Counted from the stretch's first letter, positions 6,693 to 14,269 are shown. The stretch: DNA of 17,657 bases from an uncultured Eubacterium sp. (GCA_905193765.1 CAJJPZ010000030.1:1-17657); one strand, 5' to 3'. The notes: generated by a model not told the origin, from the sequence alone. Program-made: numbers and translations.

Positions 6693-7452
6693 CGCTGCCA
6701 CCGCCTGTCGCCATCACCGTCAGAGTGTCGGATATGCGCTGGAACATCTCGTCCCTGCCTGCGTTACCTCTGTACAGCTGGTGGAATACCTCTCCATCGT
6801 TTATAAACAATACACGACCCGCATGGCTGGCAGCCTTTATGGAATGCGTCACCATCACTATTGTCTGACCGTTGTCGTTTATCCTGTTGAAAAGTCTGAG
6901 CAGTTCGTCTGCTGATCCGGAATCCAGCGCGCCTGTAGGCTCGTCTGCCAGTATCAGCTTCGGAGATGTTATCAGCGCCCTCGCTATGGCTGCCCGCTGT
7001 TTCTGTCCCCCTGACACCTCATACGGATATTTATACAGCAGGTCCTTTATCCCCAGCATGGATGCCAGCGGTTTGAGACGCATGTTCATCTCATGGAACT
7101 TCATGCCCGACAGCACCAGTGGCAGAAATATATTGTCCATCAGGTTGAATGTATCCAGCAGATTGAAATCCTGGAAAACAAAACCCAGATTCTTTCTCCT
7201 GAACGCTGATATATCTCTCTCACTTATCCCTGACAGGTCTTTCCCTTCAAGGAGCACATGACCTCTCGTAGGTCTGTCAAGAGCCGCCAGTATGTTCAGC
7301 AGAGTCGTTTTGCCTGAGCCCGACTCGCCCATTACTGCTACATATTCACCATCCTCCACGGAAAAATCCACATTTTTCAGCGCCTGTACTTCACTGCCTC
7401 CGGAACGCGTCATATAGATCTTCCGGAGATTCTTTACTTCAAGTATCGGCAT
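6685..7452 (-). CDS. BceA-type ABC transporter ATP-binding protein
   Basis: This 255-residue ATPase energises the permease encoded directly downstream. It has Walker A GESGSGKT (42-49), Q-loop Q94, signature VSGGQ (146-150), Walker B LILADE (166-171), D-loop ALDS (175-178) and switch H203, all of the MacB/LolD/BceA subfamily. ATG 7452 is preceded by GGGAGG at good spacing. The frame stays open further upstream, but the region before this start has no ribosome site and the protein would lack family similarity there. The stop overlaps the permease start (ATGTTTAG), which indicates translational coupling. Transcription likely starts from the promoter at 7489-7497 under control of the response regulator. 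Confidence 0.93.
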   Translation of the reverse strand: MPILEVKNLRKIYMTRSGGSEVQALKNVDFSVEDGEYVAVMGESGSGKTTLLNILAALDRPTRGHVLLEGKDLSGISERDISAFRRKNLGFVFQDFNLLDTFNLMDNIFLPLVLSGMKFHEMNMRLKPLASMLGIKDLLYKYPYEVSGGQKQRAAIARALITSPKLILADEPTGALDSGSADELLRLFNRINDNGQTIVMVTHSIKAASHAGRVLFINDGEVFHQLYRGNAGRDEMFQRISDTLTVMATGGGSDV

Positions 7453-7488
7453 TATCCTGTACCTCCCTTTGTTTTGTTCTGTGATAAA

Positions 7489-7497
7489 ATGATACCA
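7489..7497 (-). promoter_or_regulatory. Extended -10 promoter of the bceAB-type operon
   Basis: TGG-TATCAT reads on the minus strand from 7497 to 7489, about 36 bases before the ATPase ATG. No good -35 hexamer is present at 17 bases, as expected for a promoter that needs an activator. Two TTTGTAAG boxes lie about 32 bases further upstream. Confidence 0.45.
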
Positions 7498-7526
7498 TAC
7501 GACCGGACCTGCAGCCATCGAATGAC

Positions 7527-7554
7527 CTTACAAATGGGTTCCTTATCTTACAAA
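7527..7554 (-). promoter_or_regulatory. Tandem TTTGTAAG boxes, probable response-regulator operator
   Basis: CTTACAAA occurs at 7527-7534 and 7547-7554 on the plus strand, which is TTTGTAAG twice in the transcribed direction with a 20-bp period. BceR-type regulators bind sites containing TGTAA/TTACA elements upstream of the -35 region of their transporter operon. Position and motif fit that role. Here the boxes are direct repeats rather than an inverted pair. Confidence 0.5.
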
Positions 7555-7556
7555 AA

Positions 7557-7580
7557 TGAAAGACCGGCATGTTACCGGTC
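7557..7580 (-). terminator. Terminator after the histidine kinase gene
   Basis: On the minus strand GACCGG pairs with CCGGTC (7580-7575 with 7567-7562) around a 7-base loop, followed by TTTCATTTTT. It lies about 20 bases after the kinase stop and separates the regulatory gene pair from the transporter genes. Confidence 0.75.
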
Positions 7581-7598
7581 CTGTAGTCTTTATATTCA

Positions 7599-8600
7599 TC
7601 ATTCGTATATACGTTCCTGCCGTGAGAGATCCAGGGACACCCTGGTCCCGACGCCTTCCTCCGAATCTATGCTCATACTGTGTGAAAGCCGCTTCAGCAC
7701 TTCCCCCGACAGATAGAGTCCCAGCCCTGTAGATTTGTTCCCTGCCCGTCCATTGTAGCCGGTGAATCCCTTCTGAGTCACCCTGCTGATATCCTCGGCG
7801 GCTATGCCTATACCCGTATCTTCTATAGTCAATATGTCATCCTTATCCGAATATATAATGATGCTCCCCTTCTTCGTGTATTTCAGGGAGTTTGACAGCA
7901 GCTGTTCTATAACGAACTGAAGCCATTTCTCATCCGTCACTGCTCTGATGCCGGTATCCCGGCAGTCCACAGCTATCTTCTTTGCGATGAACACAGGTGC
8001 GTATTTCCGCACTGCACGTCTCACTACAGTATCTATGTCGTACTCTTTCAGCACATAGTCCGTTTGCTCCGAACCGAGTCTGACATACGACAGCGCCATT
8101 TCCACATACTGTTCGATGCGGAACAGTTCTATGCCTTTCTGTGAATTTTTCTCGTTCTCATCCATCAGCAGTCTCATGGCCTGTATCGGCGTCTTGATCT
8201 GATGTACCCACATGGCGTAGTAGTCTGACATCTCAGAGCGGGCTGCTGCTGATGCAGCCAGCGTCTCATTGTGCTTATCATAAAGCTCTCTTACCAGCCT
8301 GTCGTAGTCCTTCTGTATCTGCCCCGACGGTTCCGGCAGCATGCCTGTGATATCCCCGGTACTTCCTGATGCATCACTCAGTGCGCTGTGCCTCCTGCAG
8401 AATGATATGAGATCCACAGCAGCCGCTGCCACCATTACACACGCCGCCAGCAGCAGAGCATAGAAAATGCTTTCGGCCGGCACTCTGTAAAGATACAGCA
8501 CCAGTACAGCCATTCCTGCCGATGCTGTTATAGTGATCAGCAGTCTGACACGCGATCTCAGATACGGAATTATATATCCCGAAACGGGTCTTTTCTTCAT
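7599..8600 (-). CDS. Intramembrane-sensing histidine kinase, BceS type
   Basis: The 333-residue kinase has two TM segments (about 18-38 and 44-66) joined by a loop of only about five residues, so it lacks an external sensor domain. This is typical of Bce-type kinases that read the state of the partner transporter. The H box is WVHQIKTPIQ with H133, the N box LLSNSLKYT has N237, G1 is DTGIGI (261-266), the F region GFTGYNGR lies near 278-285 and G2 is GLGLYL (292-297). The start ATG 8600 overlaps the regulator stop as ATGA, so the two are translationally coupled. The likely substrate is D52 of the upstream-encoded regulator. Confidence 0.93.
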   Translation of the reverse strand: MKKRPVSGYIIPYLRSRVRLLITITASAGMAVLVLYLYRVPAESIFYALLLAACVMVAAAAVDLISFCRRHSALSDASGSTGDITGMLPEPSGQIQKDYDRLVRELYDKHNETLAASAAARSEMSDYYAMWVHQIKTPIQAMRLLMDENEKNSQKGIELFRIEQYVEMALSYVRLGSEQTDYVLKEYDIDTVVRRAVRKYAPVFIAKKIAVDCRDTGIRAVTDEKWLQFVIEQLLSNSLKYTKKGSIIIYSDKDDILTIEDTGIGIAAEDISRVTQKGFTGYNGRAGNKSTGLGLYLSGEVLKRLSHSMSIDSEEGVGTRVSLDLSRQERIYE

Positions 8601-9271
8601 TTGATGATATACCCTATACCTTTCTTCGTTTCTATCAGATCAGTGACGCCTATGGAGGCCAGCGCCTTTCGCAGCCTGTTTATGTTCACGGAAAGTGTGT
8701 TCTCGTCGATGAAGGCGTCACTTTCCCACAGTCTGTTCATGATGATCTCCCTGGAAACAGTGCGCCCTTTGTGCTCCATCAGCAGCGCCAGTATCCTGTT
8801 CTCGTTTCTGGAAAGCTCTACGATTTTTCCCTCGTACTCTGCTGTGCATGCTGCACTGTTGAATATCATGCCGTTGTGCTCCCTGATATCCGACCCTGAT
8901 GCACTGAAATCATAGGAACGCCTCAGCAGAGCCTGTATCTTTGCAACGAGGACGTTCATCTCGAAGGGCTTCACCACGAAATCATCAGCCCCCATACTGA
9001 TGGCCATAACGATGTTCATATCTTCCCCTGCCGATGATATGAACATCACCGGTATCTGCGACTCCTTTCTTATCTCGCTACACCAGTGGTACCCGTTGAA
9101 AAATGGCAAAGAGACATCCATCAGAACCAGATGAGGTCTGTACTCACGGAATCCCTGCATCACATTCCTCAGATCCATGCACTGCTGCGCCTCGAATCCC
9201 CAGTTTCTTAAGTTGTCAGCGATTGCACCAGCGATCACATCATCGTCTTCTATAATAAAAATCCTGTACAT
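8597..9271 (-). CDS. OmpR/BceR-family response regulator
   Basis: This 224-residue regulator has a receiver domain (1-115) with acidic pocket E8-D9-D10, phospho-acceptor D52 (LVLMDVSLP), S80 and K101 (VVKPFE), and a C-terminal winged helix (about 130-224; LSRNENRILALL, NTLSVNINRLRKAL). It probably activates the ABC transporter operon downstream through the TTTGTAAG boxes. ATG 9271 is the only possible start: an in-frame TGA lies five codons upstream with no other start codon between, and there is no Shine-Dalgarno sequence. A TGA-TATGAT -10 element ends six bases before the ATG, so the mRNA is probably leaderless. A perfect 9-bp inverted repeat straddles the promoter and start codon. Confidence 0.94.
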   Translation of the reverse strand: MYRIFIIEDDDVIAGAIADNLRNWGFEAQQCMDLRNVMQGFREYRPHLVLMDVSLPFFNGYHWCSEIRKESQIPVMFISSAGEDMNIVMAISMGADDFVVKPFEMNVLVAKIQALLRRSYDFSASGSDIREHNGMIFNSAACTAEYEGKIVELSRNENRILALLMEHKGRTVSREIIMNRLWESDAFIDENTLSVNINRLRKALASIGVTDLIETKKGIGYIIK

Positions 9272-9294
9272 AAGTTTATCATATCATGTACAGG
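9263..9294. promoter_or_regulatory. 9-bp inverted repeat over the regulator promoter and start
   Basis: CCTGTACAT (9263-9271) and ATGTACAGG (9286-9294) are exact reverse complements 14 bases apart. One arm contains the start codon and the next two codons, and the other lies just upstream of the -10 box. Because the mRNA would begin at the start codon, the repeat would act as DNA, for example as a repressor or autoregulation site. Confidence 0.4.
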
Positions 9295-9307
9295 TCAGAT
9301 ACGTAAA
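9278..9307 (-). promoter_or_regulatory. Promoter of the response regulator gene, leaderless
   Basis: Minus strand: -35 TTTACG (9307 to 9302), an 18-base spacer ending in TGA (9286 to 9284), and -10 TATGAT (9283 to 9278). Six bases separate it from the ATG, so the start point falls on the start codon. It is divergent from the DUF5685 promoter, with 128 bp between the two start codons. Confidence 0.5.
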
Positions 9308-9364
9308 GGGGAGTTTGGATAACGTACATCTGGCGCTGCATGTCTTTTGTGAAGTTTTATTCAT

Positions 9365-9393
9365 TTGAAATCACAGCGGTTTTATGATAATCT
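9365..9393 (+). promoter_or_regulatory. Promoter of the DUF5685-dnaJ operon, leaderless
   Basis: TTGAAA (9365-9370), a 17-base spacer ending in TGA (9385-9387), then TAATCT (9388-9393) and six bases to the ATG at 9400. An overlapping GATAAT (9386-9391) would give a leader of at most a few bases. In either reading there is no room for a ribosome site, and none is seen. Confidence 0.45.
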
Positions 9394-9399
9394 TGAAAT

Positions 9400-10383
9400 A
9401 TGCTGGGCTATGTACGTATCGACAAAGGCGAGCTGAAAGTTCGTGAATATGAAATATACACAGGCTACTACTGCGGTGTATGCAAATCCATCGGAGCCAG
9501 ATACGGTCAGCTCCCGAGGATGACGCTAAGCTATGACGCTGCGTTTCTTGCGGTGCTGCTGGCGTCCTTCGATGAGTCGCCGGATGTGCCGGAGCCTGAA
9601 CACTGCATAGGCCATCACATAAAAAAGAAAACCGTGATACGTAACAGGGCTGTGGACTTCGCGGCGGATATCATGCTGATACTGGCATGGTACAAGCTGG
9701 CAGACGATATCAGAGACGAAGGCAGCATGTCGGCCAGAGCCGCCATGACAGCATTCAGGCGTCTCCACATGAAGCTTTACAGTCAGTATCCGGGTCTGTG
9801 TGACAGCATCGGCAAAGATCTTGCGAAGCTGGCCGGACTGGAAGCTGCAGGCTGCTCCGATCTGGATATGGTCTCTGACCTGTTTGCAGGTATAATGCAG
9901 ACTATATTCATCTCAGGGCTCCATCATCTTTACGGCAGCCGTTTCGATCAGGATCCCCGTGAAGAGGAAGACAGTATGTCGGACGACCGTACAGATCCTG
10001 CCCCTCTGCTGAGCATAGACTCCTTTGATGAAAAGCCTCTTGCACTGGCAGAGTCGCTGTCATCAGCCGGATATCATCTCGGCAAATGGATATATCTGAT
10101 AGATGCGGCCGATGATATCGGTGAAAACACAGAGTCGGGAGCCTACAATCCGCTGTTGAACAGATTCGGATTCGACAGCGACACAGAAACTGTATCTGAT
10201 TTCAAAGACAGGATAAAAGACGATCTGTCAAGGAACCTTTACAGCTGTCTCGCAGCTCTTGGCAGATATCTGGATCTGCCGGACATCAGAAAAAACCGTG
10301 GTATAATAGAGAACATCATTTACCTGGGGCTTAACAGAAAAACAGAAGAGATCTTAAAAGGAGATATGAATGAATCCATATGA
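9400..10383 (+). CDS. DUF5685 family protein with two Asp-rich motifs
   Basis: The 327-residue protein is of the uncharacterised DUF5685 type. It starts MLGYVRIDKGELKVREYE, with CGVC at 25-28 and H68-C69 plus H72-H73 a little later, a possible metal site. The rest is mostly helical. DDIRDE (102-107) and DAADDIGEN (235-243, followed by GAYNPL) are about 133 residues apart. This resembles the two Mg-diphosphate-binding motifs of squalene/phytoene synthases; that function is an inference. The ATG at 9400 matches the family start. An in-frame TGA lies two codons upstream and no ribosome site is present, so the mRNA may be leaderless. Its end overlaps the J-domain gene by 14 bases. Confidence 0.85.
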   Translation: MLGYVRIDKGELKVREYEIYTGYYCGVCKSIGARYGQLPRMTLSYDAAFLAVLLASFDESPDVPEPEHCIGHHIKKKTVIRNRAVDFAADIMLILAWYKLADDIRDEGSMSARAAMTAFRRLHMKLYSQYPGLCDSIGKDLAKLAGLEAAGCSDLDMVSDLFAGIMQTIFISGLHHLYGSRFDQDPREEEDSMSDDRTDPAPLLSIDSFDEKPLALAESLSSAGYHLGKWIYLIDAADDIGENTESGAYNPLLNRFGFDSDTETVSDFKDRIKDDLSRNLYSCLAALGRYLDLPDIRKNRGIIENIIYLGLNRKTEEILKGDMNESI

Positions 10384-10942
10384 AGTGTTGGGCGTTTCAG
10401 AAAACGCCAGTGATGAAGAAATAAAAAAAGCATATAAAGAGCTGGTAAAGAAATATCACCCTGACAAATATCAGGATAATCCGCTGGCAGATCTTGCCGA
10501 GGAAAAGCTTCAGGAAATAAACGAGGCGTATGATATACTCATGAAAGGGAACAGAGGAGACAGTCGAGCAGGAAGCTACGGCGGCGGCCGCTCCGCATCC
10601 TTCGACTCCATGCAGGTGAGGAGATATATCGACGCCGGCAATCTCGCTGCTGCGGAACAGATACTGAACAGCACCAGCGACAGGAGCGCTGAATGGTTTT
10701 TCCTTTCAGGCATGCTTTCCTACAGGAAGGGCTGGTATGACGACGCCACAAGCAAACTTCAGACGGCGGCCGACATGGATCCTTCGAATATAGAATACAG
10801 CCAGGCATATGGCCGTATCATCAATATGGGCAGACAGTACCAGGCACAGTCTTTCGGCAGAGGATACAGAAGCAATGACGATCTGTGCTGTCAGGCACTC
10901 CAGTGCTATATATGTGCCGACTGCTGCATAGACTGCATATAA
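10370..10942 (+). CDS. J-domain protein with TPR-like region and Cys-rich tail
   Basis: The 190-residue protein has an N-terminal J domain (2-58) with the HPD motif at 30-32, so it should stimulate a DnaK-type Hsp70 ATPase. It has no zinc-finger or substrate-binding domains of full DnaJ. A Gly/Ser linker (about 61-78) leads to a helical TPR-like stretch (about 84-150). The tail holds seven cysteines (173, 174, 179, 182, 185, 186 and 189) in the last 20 residues, which could bind metal or be lipid- or membrane-associated. The start ATG 10370 has AGGAGA just upstream and overlaps the DUF5685 gene, indicating coupling. The partner role with DUF5685 is unknown. Confidence 0.88.
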   Translation: MNPYEVLGVSENASDEEIKKAYKELVKKYHPDKYQDNPLADLAEEKLQEINEAYDILMKGNRGDSRAGSYGGGRSASFDSMQVRRYIDAGNLAAAEQILNSTSDRSAEWFFLSGMLSYRKGWYDDATSKLQTAADMDPSNIEYSQAYGRIINMGRQYQAQSFGRGYRSNDDLCCQALQCYICADCCIDCI

Positions 10943-10952
10943 GGAGATCGAT

Positions 10953-11489
10953 TTGAATAATAATAGGAAGATATTCAGGATGACACTGGGAGGCATATGC
11001 CTCGCACTTACGGTAATATCCATGTACGCCGCTTCGGTAGTACCTGGCATTGAACTCACACTTCTGGCGGTATCATCGCTGTTCACAGCTGTGATGCTCC
11101 TTGAAACAGGCGTGGGAGGTGCGTTCCTGCTGTACGGCGCGACAGTGATACTGGGGATTGCGTTGGTACCCAACAAGCTGGCGGTGATACCCTATGGATT
11201 TTTCTTCGGATATTACGGTATCCTCAAATACTACATAGAGAAGATTCACGGAGTTCTGCCTCAGCTGGCGCTCAAGCTCCTGTTCTTCGCTGCGACAATG
11301 TGCACAGGTATGCTGGGATTCAAAGAGCTGCTGATCGGCAGCGTGATGTTCCCGAACCTTCCTGTCGCCCTCATTGTGATCGCAGGTATAGTGCTGCTGA
11401 TGCTGTATGATTTCATATTTTCAGGACTTATAAACTTTTATGCCAGACGTATCCGCAAAAAAGGTCTGGATGATACAAAACTCAGCTGA
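10953..11489 (+). CDS. Small integral membrane protein of unknown function
   Basis: The 178-residue protein has five or six hydrophobic segments (about 10-30, 33-52, 55-72, 75-95, 105-125 and 133-155), a positively charged C-terminus (ARRIRKK) and no recognisable catalytic motif. The size and helix number recall S-components of ECF transporters, but no signature supports that. The start is TTG 10953, preceded by AAGGAG at six bases. It follows the J-domain gene by 10 bases and ends the operon before a strong terminator. Its placement suggests it works with the two upstream proteins, perhaps as the membrane anchor. Confidence 0.8.
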   Translation: MNNNRKIFRMTLGGICLALTVISMYAASVVPGIELTLLAVSSLFTAVMLLETGVGGAFLLYGATVILGIALVPNKLAVIPYGFFFGYYGILKYYIEKIHGVLPQLALKLLFFAATMCTGMLGFKELLIGSVMFPNLPVALIVIAGIVLLMLYDFIFSGLINFYARRIRKKGLDDTKLS

Positions 11490-11496
11490 TAACGAC

Positions 11497-11547
11497 ACAG
11501 AAAAAGGAACAGAGTTTTATTGCTCCGTTCCTTTTTCTGTTTTTGTT
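11497..11547. terminator. Strong terminator between convergent genes
   Basis: ACAGAAAAAGGAAC (11497-11510) pairs with GTTCCTTTTTCTGT (11527-11540), with a further GAG/CTC inner pairing, followed on the plus strand by TTTTGTTT. It ends the DUF5685 operon and lies 30 bp from the clpB stop, so it may also serve clpB from the other side. Confidence 0.85.
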
Positions 11548-11576
11548 TATTCATATGAGGTTGAAGTTGTTATGGT

Positions 11577-14168
11577 CTATTCTGTCCTGAATGTCAGTTT
11601 GCTGCCATCGCTGTCCATGATGACTCTGTCGCCGTCGCCTACGGTACCCTTTATCAGTTCTCCCGCCAGTTCCGTTTCCACGTTTCTCTGGAGGAATCTC
11701 TTCACAGGTCTTGCGCCATATGCAGGATCGTAGCTTTCATCAGCTATGAACTTCTTGGCTGCATCTGTCATCTCAAGAGTTATGTTCCTTTCTTCAAGAC
11801 GTTTCTCGATATCCTTCATGGCAAGCTCTATGATCTTAACGATCTGATCTTCTGTCAGTGGCGAGAATACCACGATGTCGTCTATCCTGTTGAGGAATTC
11901 AGGCCTGAAGTATTTCTTCGTCTCGTCTTCGACTTTCTGTTTCACTTCTTCATCCACTGTACCATCCTGTCTGATGCCGTCGATCAGATAGTTGCTTCCG
12001 ATGTTGGAGGTCATGATGACGATGGTGTTCTTGAAGTCCACGGTCCTGCCCTGGTTGTCTGTCAGACGTCCGTCATCCAGCAGCTGCAGCAGGATGTTGA
12101 ATACATCAGGATGCGCTTTCTCTATTTCATCGAACAGTATAACGCTGTATGGTTTCCTTCTTACAGCTTCTGTGAGCTGACCGCCTTCATCGTATCCGAC
12201 ATATCCCGGAGGCGCTCCTACAAGTCTCGATACCGAGTGTTTCTCCATGTACTCCGACATATCGATACGGATCATGTTCTTCTCGGAATCGAACAGTGCT
12301 TCGGAAAGTGCTTTTGCAAGCTCTGTCTTGCCCACACCTGTAGGCCCCAGGAATATGAACGATCCGATAGGACGTTTCTCGTCTTTCAGCCCGGCTCTTG
12401 CTCTCAGCACAGCTTCTGCTACAGCCTTGACGCCTTCTTCCTGACCGACTACTCTCTTATGGAGTATCTCTGGCAGCTTCAGGAGCTTTTCCTTCTCGCT
12501 CTCCACAAGCTTGCTGACAGGGATACCTGTCCATCCGGAAATGACCTCGGCTATCTCCTCTTCTGTTACTTCTTCTTTGAGAAGTCTTGCTTCCTCTGCC
12601 TTATCAGCTTTTCCCTTTTCTTCTTCCAGTCTCTTCTCAAGATCAGGCAGTGTGCCGTATTTCAGCTGTGCCAGTTTCTCAAGATCGTAATTTCTCTCTG
12701 CCTCTTCCATCTGATGCTTTACGTCCTCGATCTGCTGTTTAACAGCCTTGACTTCAGTTATGGCTTTCTTTTCGCCTTCCCACTGAGCCCGCATAGCATT
12801 GCTCTCGTCTCTCAGCTGGGAAAGCTCCTTTTCAAGAGCTTCCAGTCTGCCCTTTGACGCCTTGTCGGTCTCTTTGCTCAGTGCCTGCTTCTCTATTTCA
12901 AGCTGCATGATCTTCCTGGATATCTCATCCAGCTCAGACGGCATGCTGTCTATCTCCGTCCTGATTTTTGACGCTGCTTCGTCCATCAGGTCTATTGCCT
13001 TGTCAGGCAGGAATCTGTCGCTGATATATCTGTCTGAAAGTGTAGCACATGCGATCAGCGCATTGTCTGTGATCCTTACTCCGTGGTGTATCTCGAAACG
13101 CTCTTTCAGACCTCTCAGTATGGATATGGTGTCTTCGACTGTCGGCTGATCCACCAGCACCTTCTGGAATCTTCGTTCGAGAGCTGCATCCTTCTCGATG
13201 TATTTCCTGTATTCATCCAGCGTAGTGGCTCCTATGCAGTGGAGTTCGCCTCTGGCAAGTTTAGGCTTCAGCAGGTTGCCTGCATCCATAGCGCCTTCTG
13301 TCTTGCCTGCGCCGACGATGTTGTGTATCTCATCTATGAACAGGATTATCCTGCCTTCGGATTTCTCGATCTCGTTGAGGACAGCCTTGAGACGTTCCTC
13401 GAACTCACCTCTGAACTTGGCTCCGGCTATCAGCGATCCCATGTCCAGTGCAAAGATGGTCTTGTCCTTCAGCCCCTCAGGTACATCACCGTTGAGTATA
13501 CGCTGTGCCAGACCTTCGACTACAGCGGTCTTGCCGACACCAGGCTCGCCTATGAGCACCGGATTGTTCTTGGTTCTTCTGGAAAGTATCTGTATCGTAT
13601 GTCTGATCTCTCCGTCTCTGCCAATTACAGGATCAAGCTTTCCTTCTCTTGCCATCTCCACAAGATCTCTGCCGTACTTGTTCAGTGCATCGTAGTTTTC
13701 TTCAGGATTCTGGCTTGTCACCCTCTGGTTGCCTCTGACTTTGTTCAGCGCTTCCAGGAATTTATCCTTAGTGATATCATATCTCTTGAAAATGGCTGCC
13801 GACGGAGTGTTTCTCTCATCCAGCAACGCCATGTAGAGATGTTCCACACTTATATACTCATCCTTGAATTTCTCAGCCTTTTTCTCAGCGTTCAGGAAAA
13901 TCTGCTGCAGTCTCCTGGTTGAGTACATGCTGTCGCCGCTGCCGGCCACCTTAGGCAGCTTGTCGATCTCGGCCTGTACAGCTCCGATGACCTCGCCGGT
14001 ATTCACTCCCATGAATTTCAGCAGCTTCGGGATAAGTCCGTCCTTCTGCATCAGCAGCGCCAGATGAAGATGCTCTCCGTCCAGCTGCTGGTTGCCCTCT
14101 TCCACTGCTATGTTCTGACAATCTATTATCGCACTCTGTGCATTCTGTGTATATTTATCTATGTTCAT
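11577..14168 (-). CDS. clpB: ATP-dependent disaggregase ClpB
   Basis: This 863-residue Hsp100 hexamer pulls polypeptides out of aggregates together with DnaK. It has the N-terminal double Clp domain (about 1-145), first AAA+ module with Walker A GEPGVGKT (207-214) and Walker B ILFIDE (274-279), the long coiled-coil middle domain (about 400-530) that marks ClpB rather than ClpC or ClpA, and a second AAA+ module with GPTGVGKT (607-614) and VILFDE (675-680). The length is normal for the family. ATG 14168 is chosen because GGGGG lies eight bases before it; the GTG at 14177 is itself next to that ribosome site. A CIRCE element upstream indicates HrcA heat-shock control. Confidence 0.97.
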   Translation of the reverse strand: MNIDKYTQNAQSAIIDCQNIAVEEGNQQLDGEHLHLALLMQKDGLIPKLLKFMGVNTGEVIGAVQAEIDKLPKVAGSGDSMYSTRRLQQIFLNAEKKAEKFKDEYISVEHLYMALLDERNTPSAAIFKRYDITKDKFLEALNKVRGNQRVTSQNPEENYDALNKYGRDLVEMAREGKLDPVIGRDGEIRHTIQILSRRTKNNPVLIGEPGVGKTAVVEGLAQRILNGDVPEGLKDKTIFALDMGSLIAGAKFRGEFEERLKAVLNEIEKSEGRIILFIDEIHNIVGAGKTEGAMDAGNLLKPKLARGELHCIGATTLDEYRKYIEKDAALERRFQKVLVDQPTVEDTISILRGLKERFEIHHGVRITDNALIACATLSDRYISDRFLPDKAIDLMDEAASKIRTEIDSMPSELDEISRKIMQLEIEKQALSKETDKASKGRLEALEKELSQLRDESNAMRAQWEGEKKAITEVKAVKQQIEDVKHQMEEAERNYDLEKLAQLKYGTLPDLEKRLEEEKGKADKAEEARLLKEEVTEEEIAEVISGWTGIPVSKLVESEKEKLLKLPEILHKRVVGQEEGVKAVAEAVLRARAGLKDEKRPIGSFIFLGPTGVGKTELAKALSEALFDSEKNMIRIDMSEYMEKHSVSRLVGAPPGYVGYDEGGQLTEAVRRKPYSVILFDEIEKAHPDVFNILLQLLDDGRLTDNQGRTVDFKNTIVIMTSNIGSNYLIDGIRQDGTVDEEVKQKVEDETKKYFRPEFLNRIDDIVVFSPLTEDQIVKIIELAMKDIEKRLEERNITLEMTDAAKKFIADESYDPAYGARPVKRFLQRNVETELAGELIKGTVGDGDRVIMDSDGSKLTFRTE

Positions 14169-14206
14169 AATATTCACCCCCGTTGGTTTCCCTTCTTGAT
14201 GAGTTT

Positions 14207-14235
14207 ATTGTACTCCTGAGAAAATCAAAAGTCAA
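14207..14235 (-). promoter_or_regulatory. clpB promoter
   Basis: Minus strand: TTGACT (14235 to 14230), a 17-base spacer, TACAAT (14212 to 14207), predicting a leader of about 30 bases before the clpB ribosome site. This is a strong sigma-A type match. Confidence 0.75.
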
Positions 14236-14242
14236 TACTTTT

Positions 14243-14269
14243 TTAGCACTCACTTAAACAGAGTGCTAA
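14243..14269. promoter_or_regulatory. CIRCE element (HrcA operator)
   Basis: TTAGCACTC (14243-14251), nine bases, GAGTGCTAA (14261-14269): an exact CIRCE consensus. It lies 7 bp upstream of the clpB -35 box, rather than over the start point as in many groE and hrcA operons. No CtsR-type heptad repeats are seen. The remaining bases 14270-14343 show nothing further that can be supported. Confidence 0.95.

Noticed and set aside
7453..7518. Longer start for the ABC ATPase
   Set aside because: The added 22 residues have no family similarity and cover the promoter region; ATG 7452 has a clear GGGAGG.
12111..12857. 248-codon plus-strand open frame
   Set aside because: Antisense to clpB; a shadow of the coiled-coil coding region.
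13083..13922. 279-codon plus-strand open frame
   Set aside because: Antisense to clpB, no ribosome site, composition dictated by the opposite coding strand.
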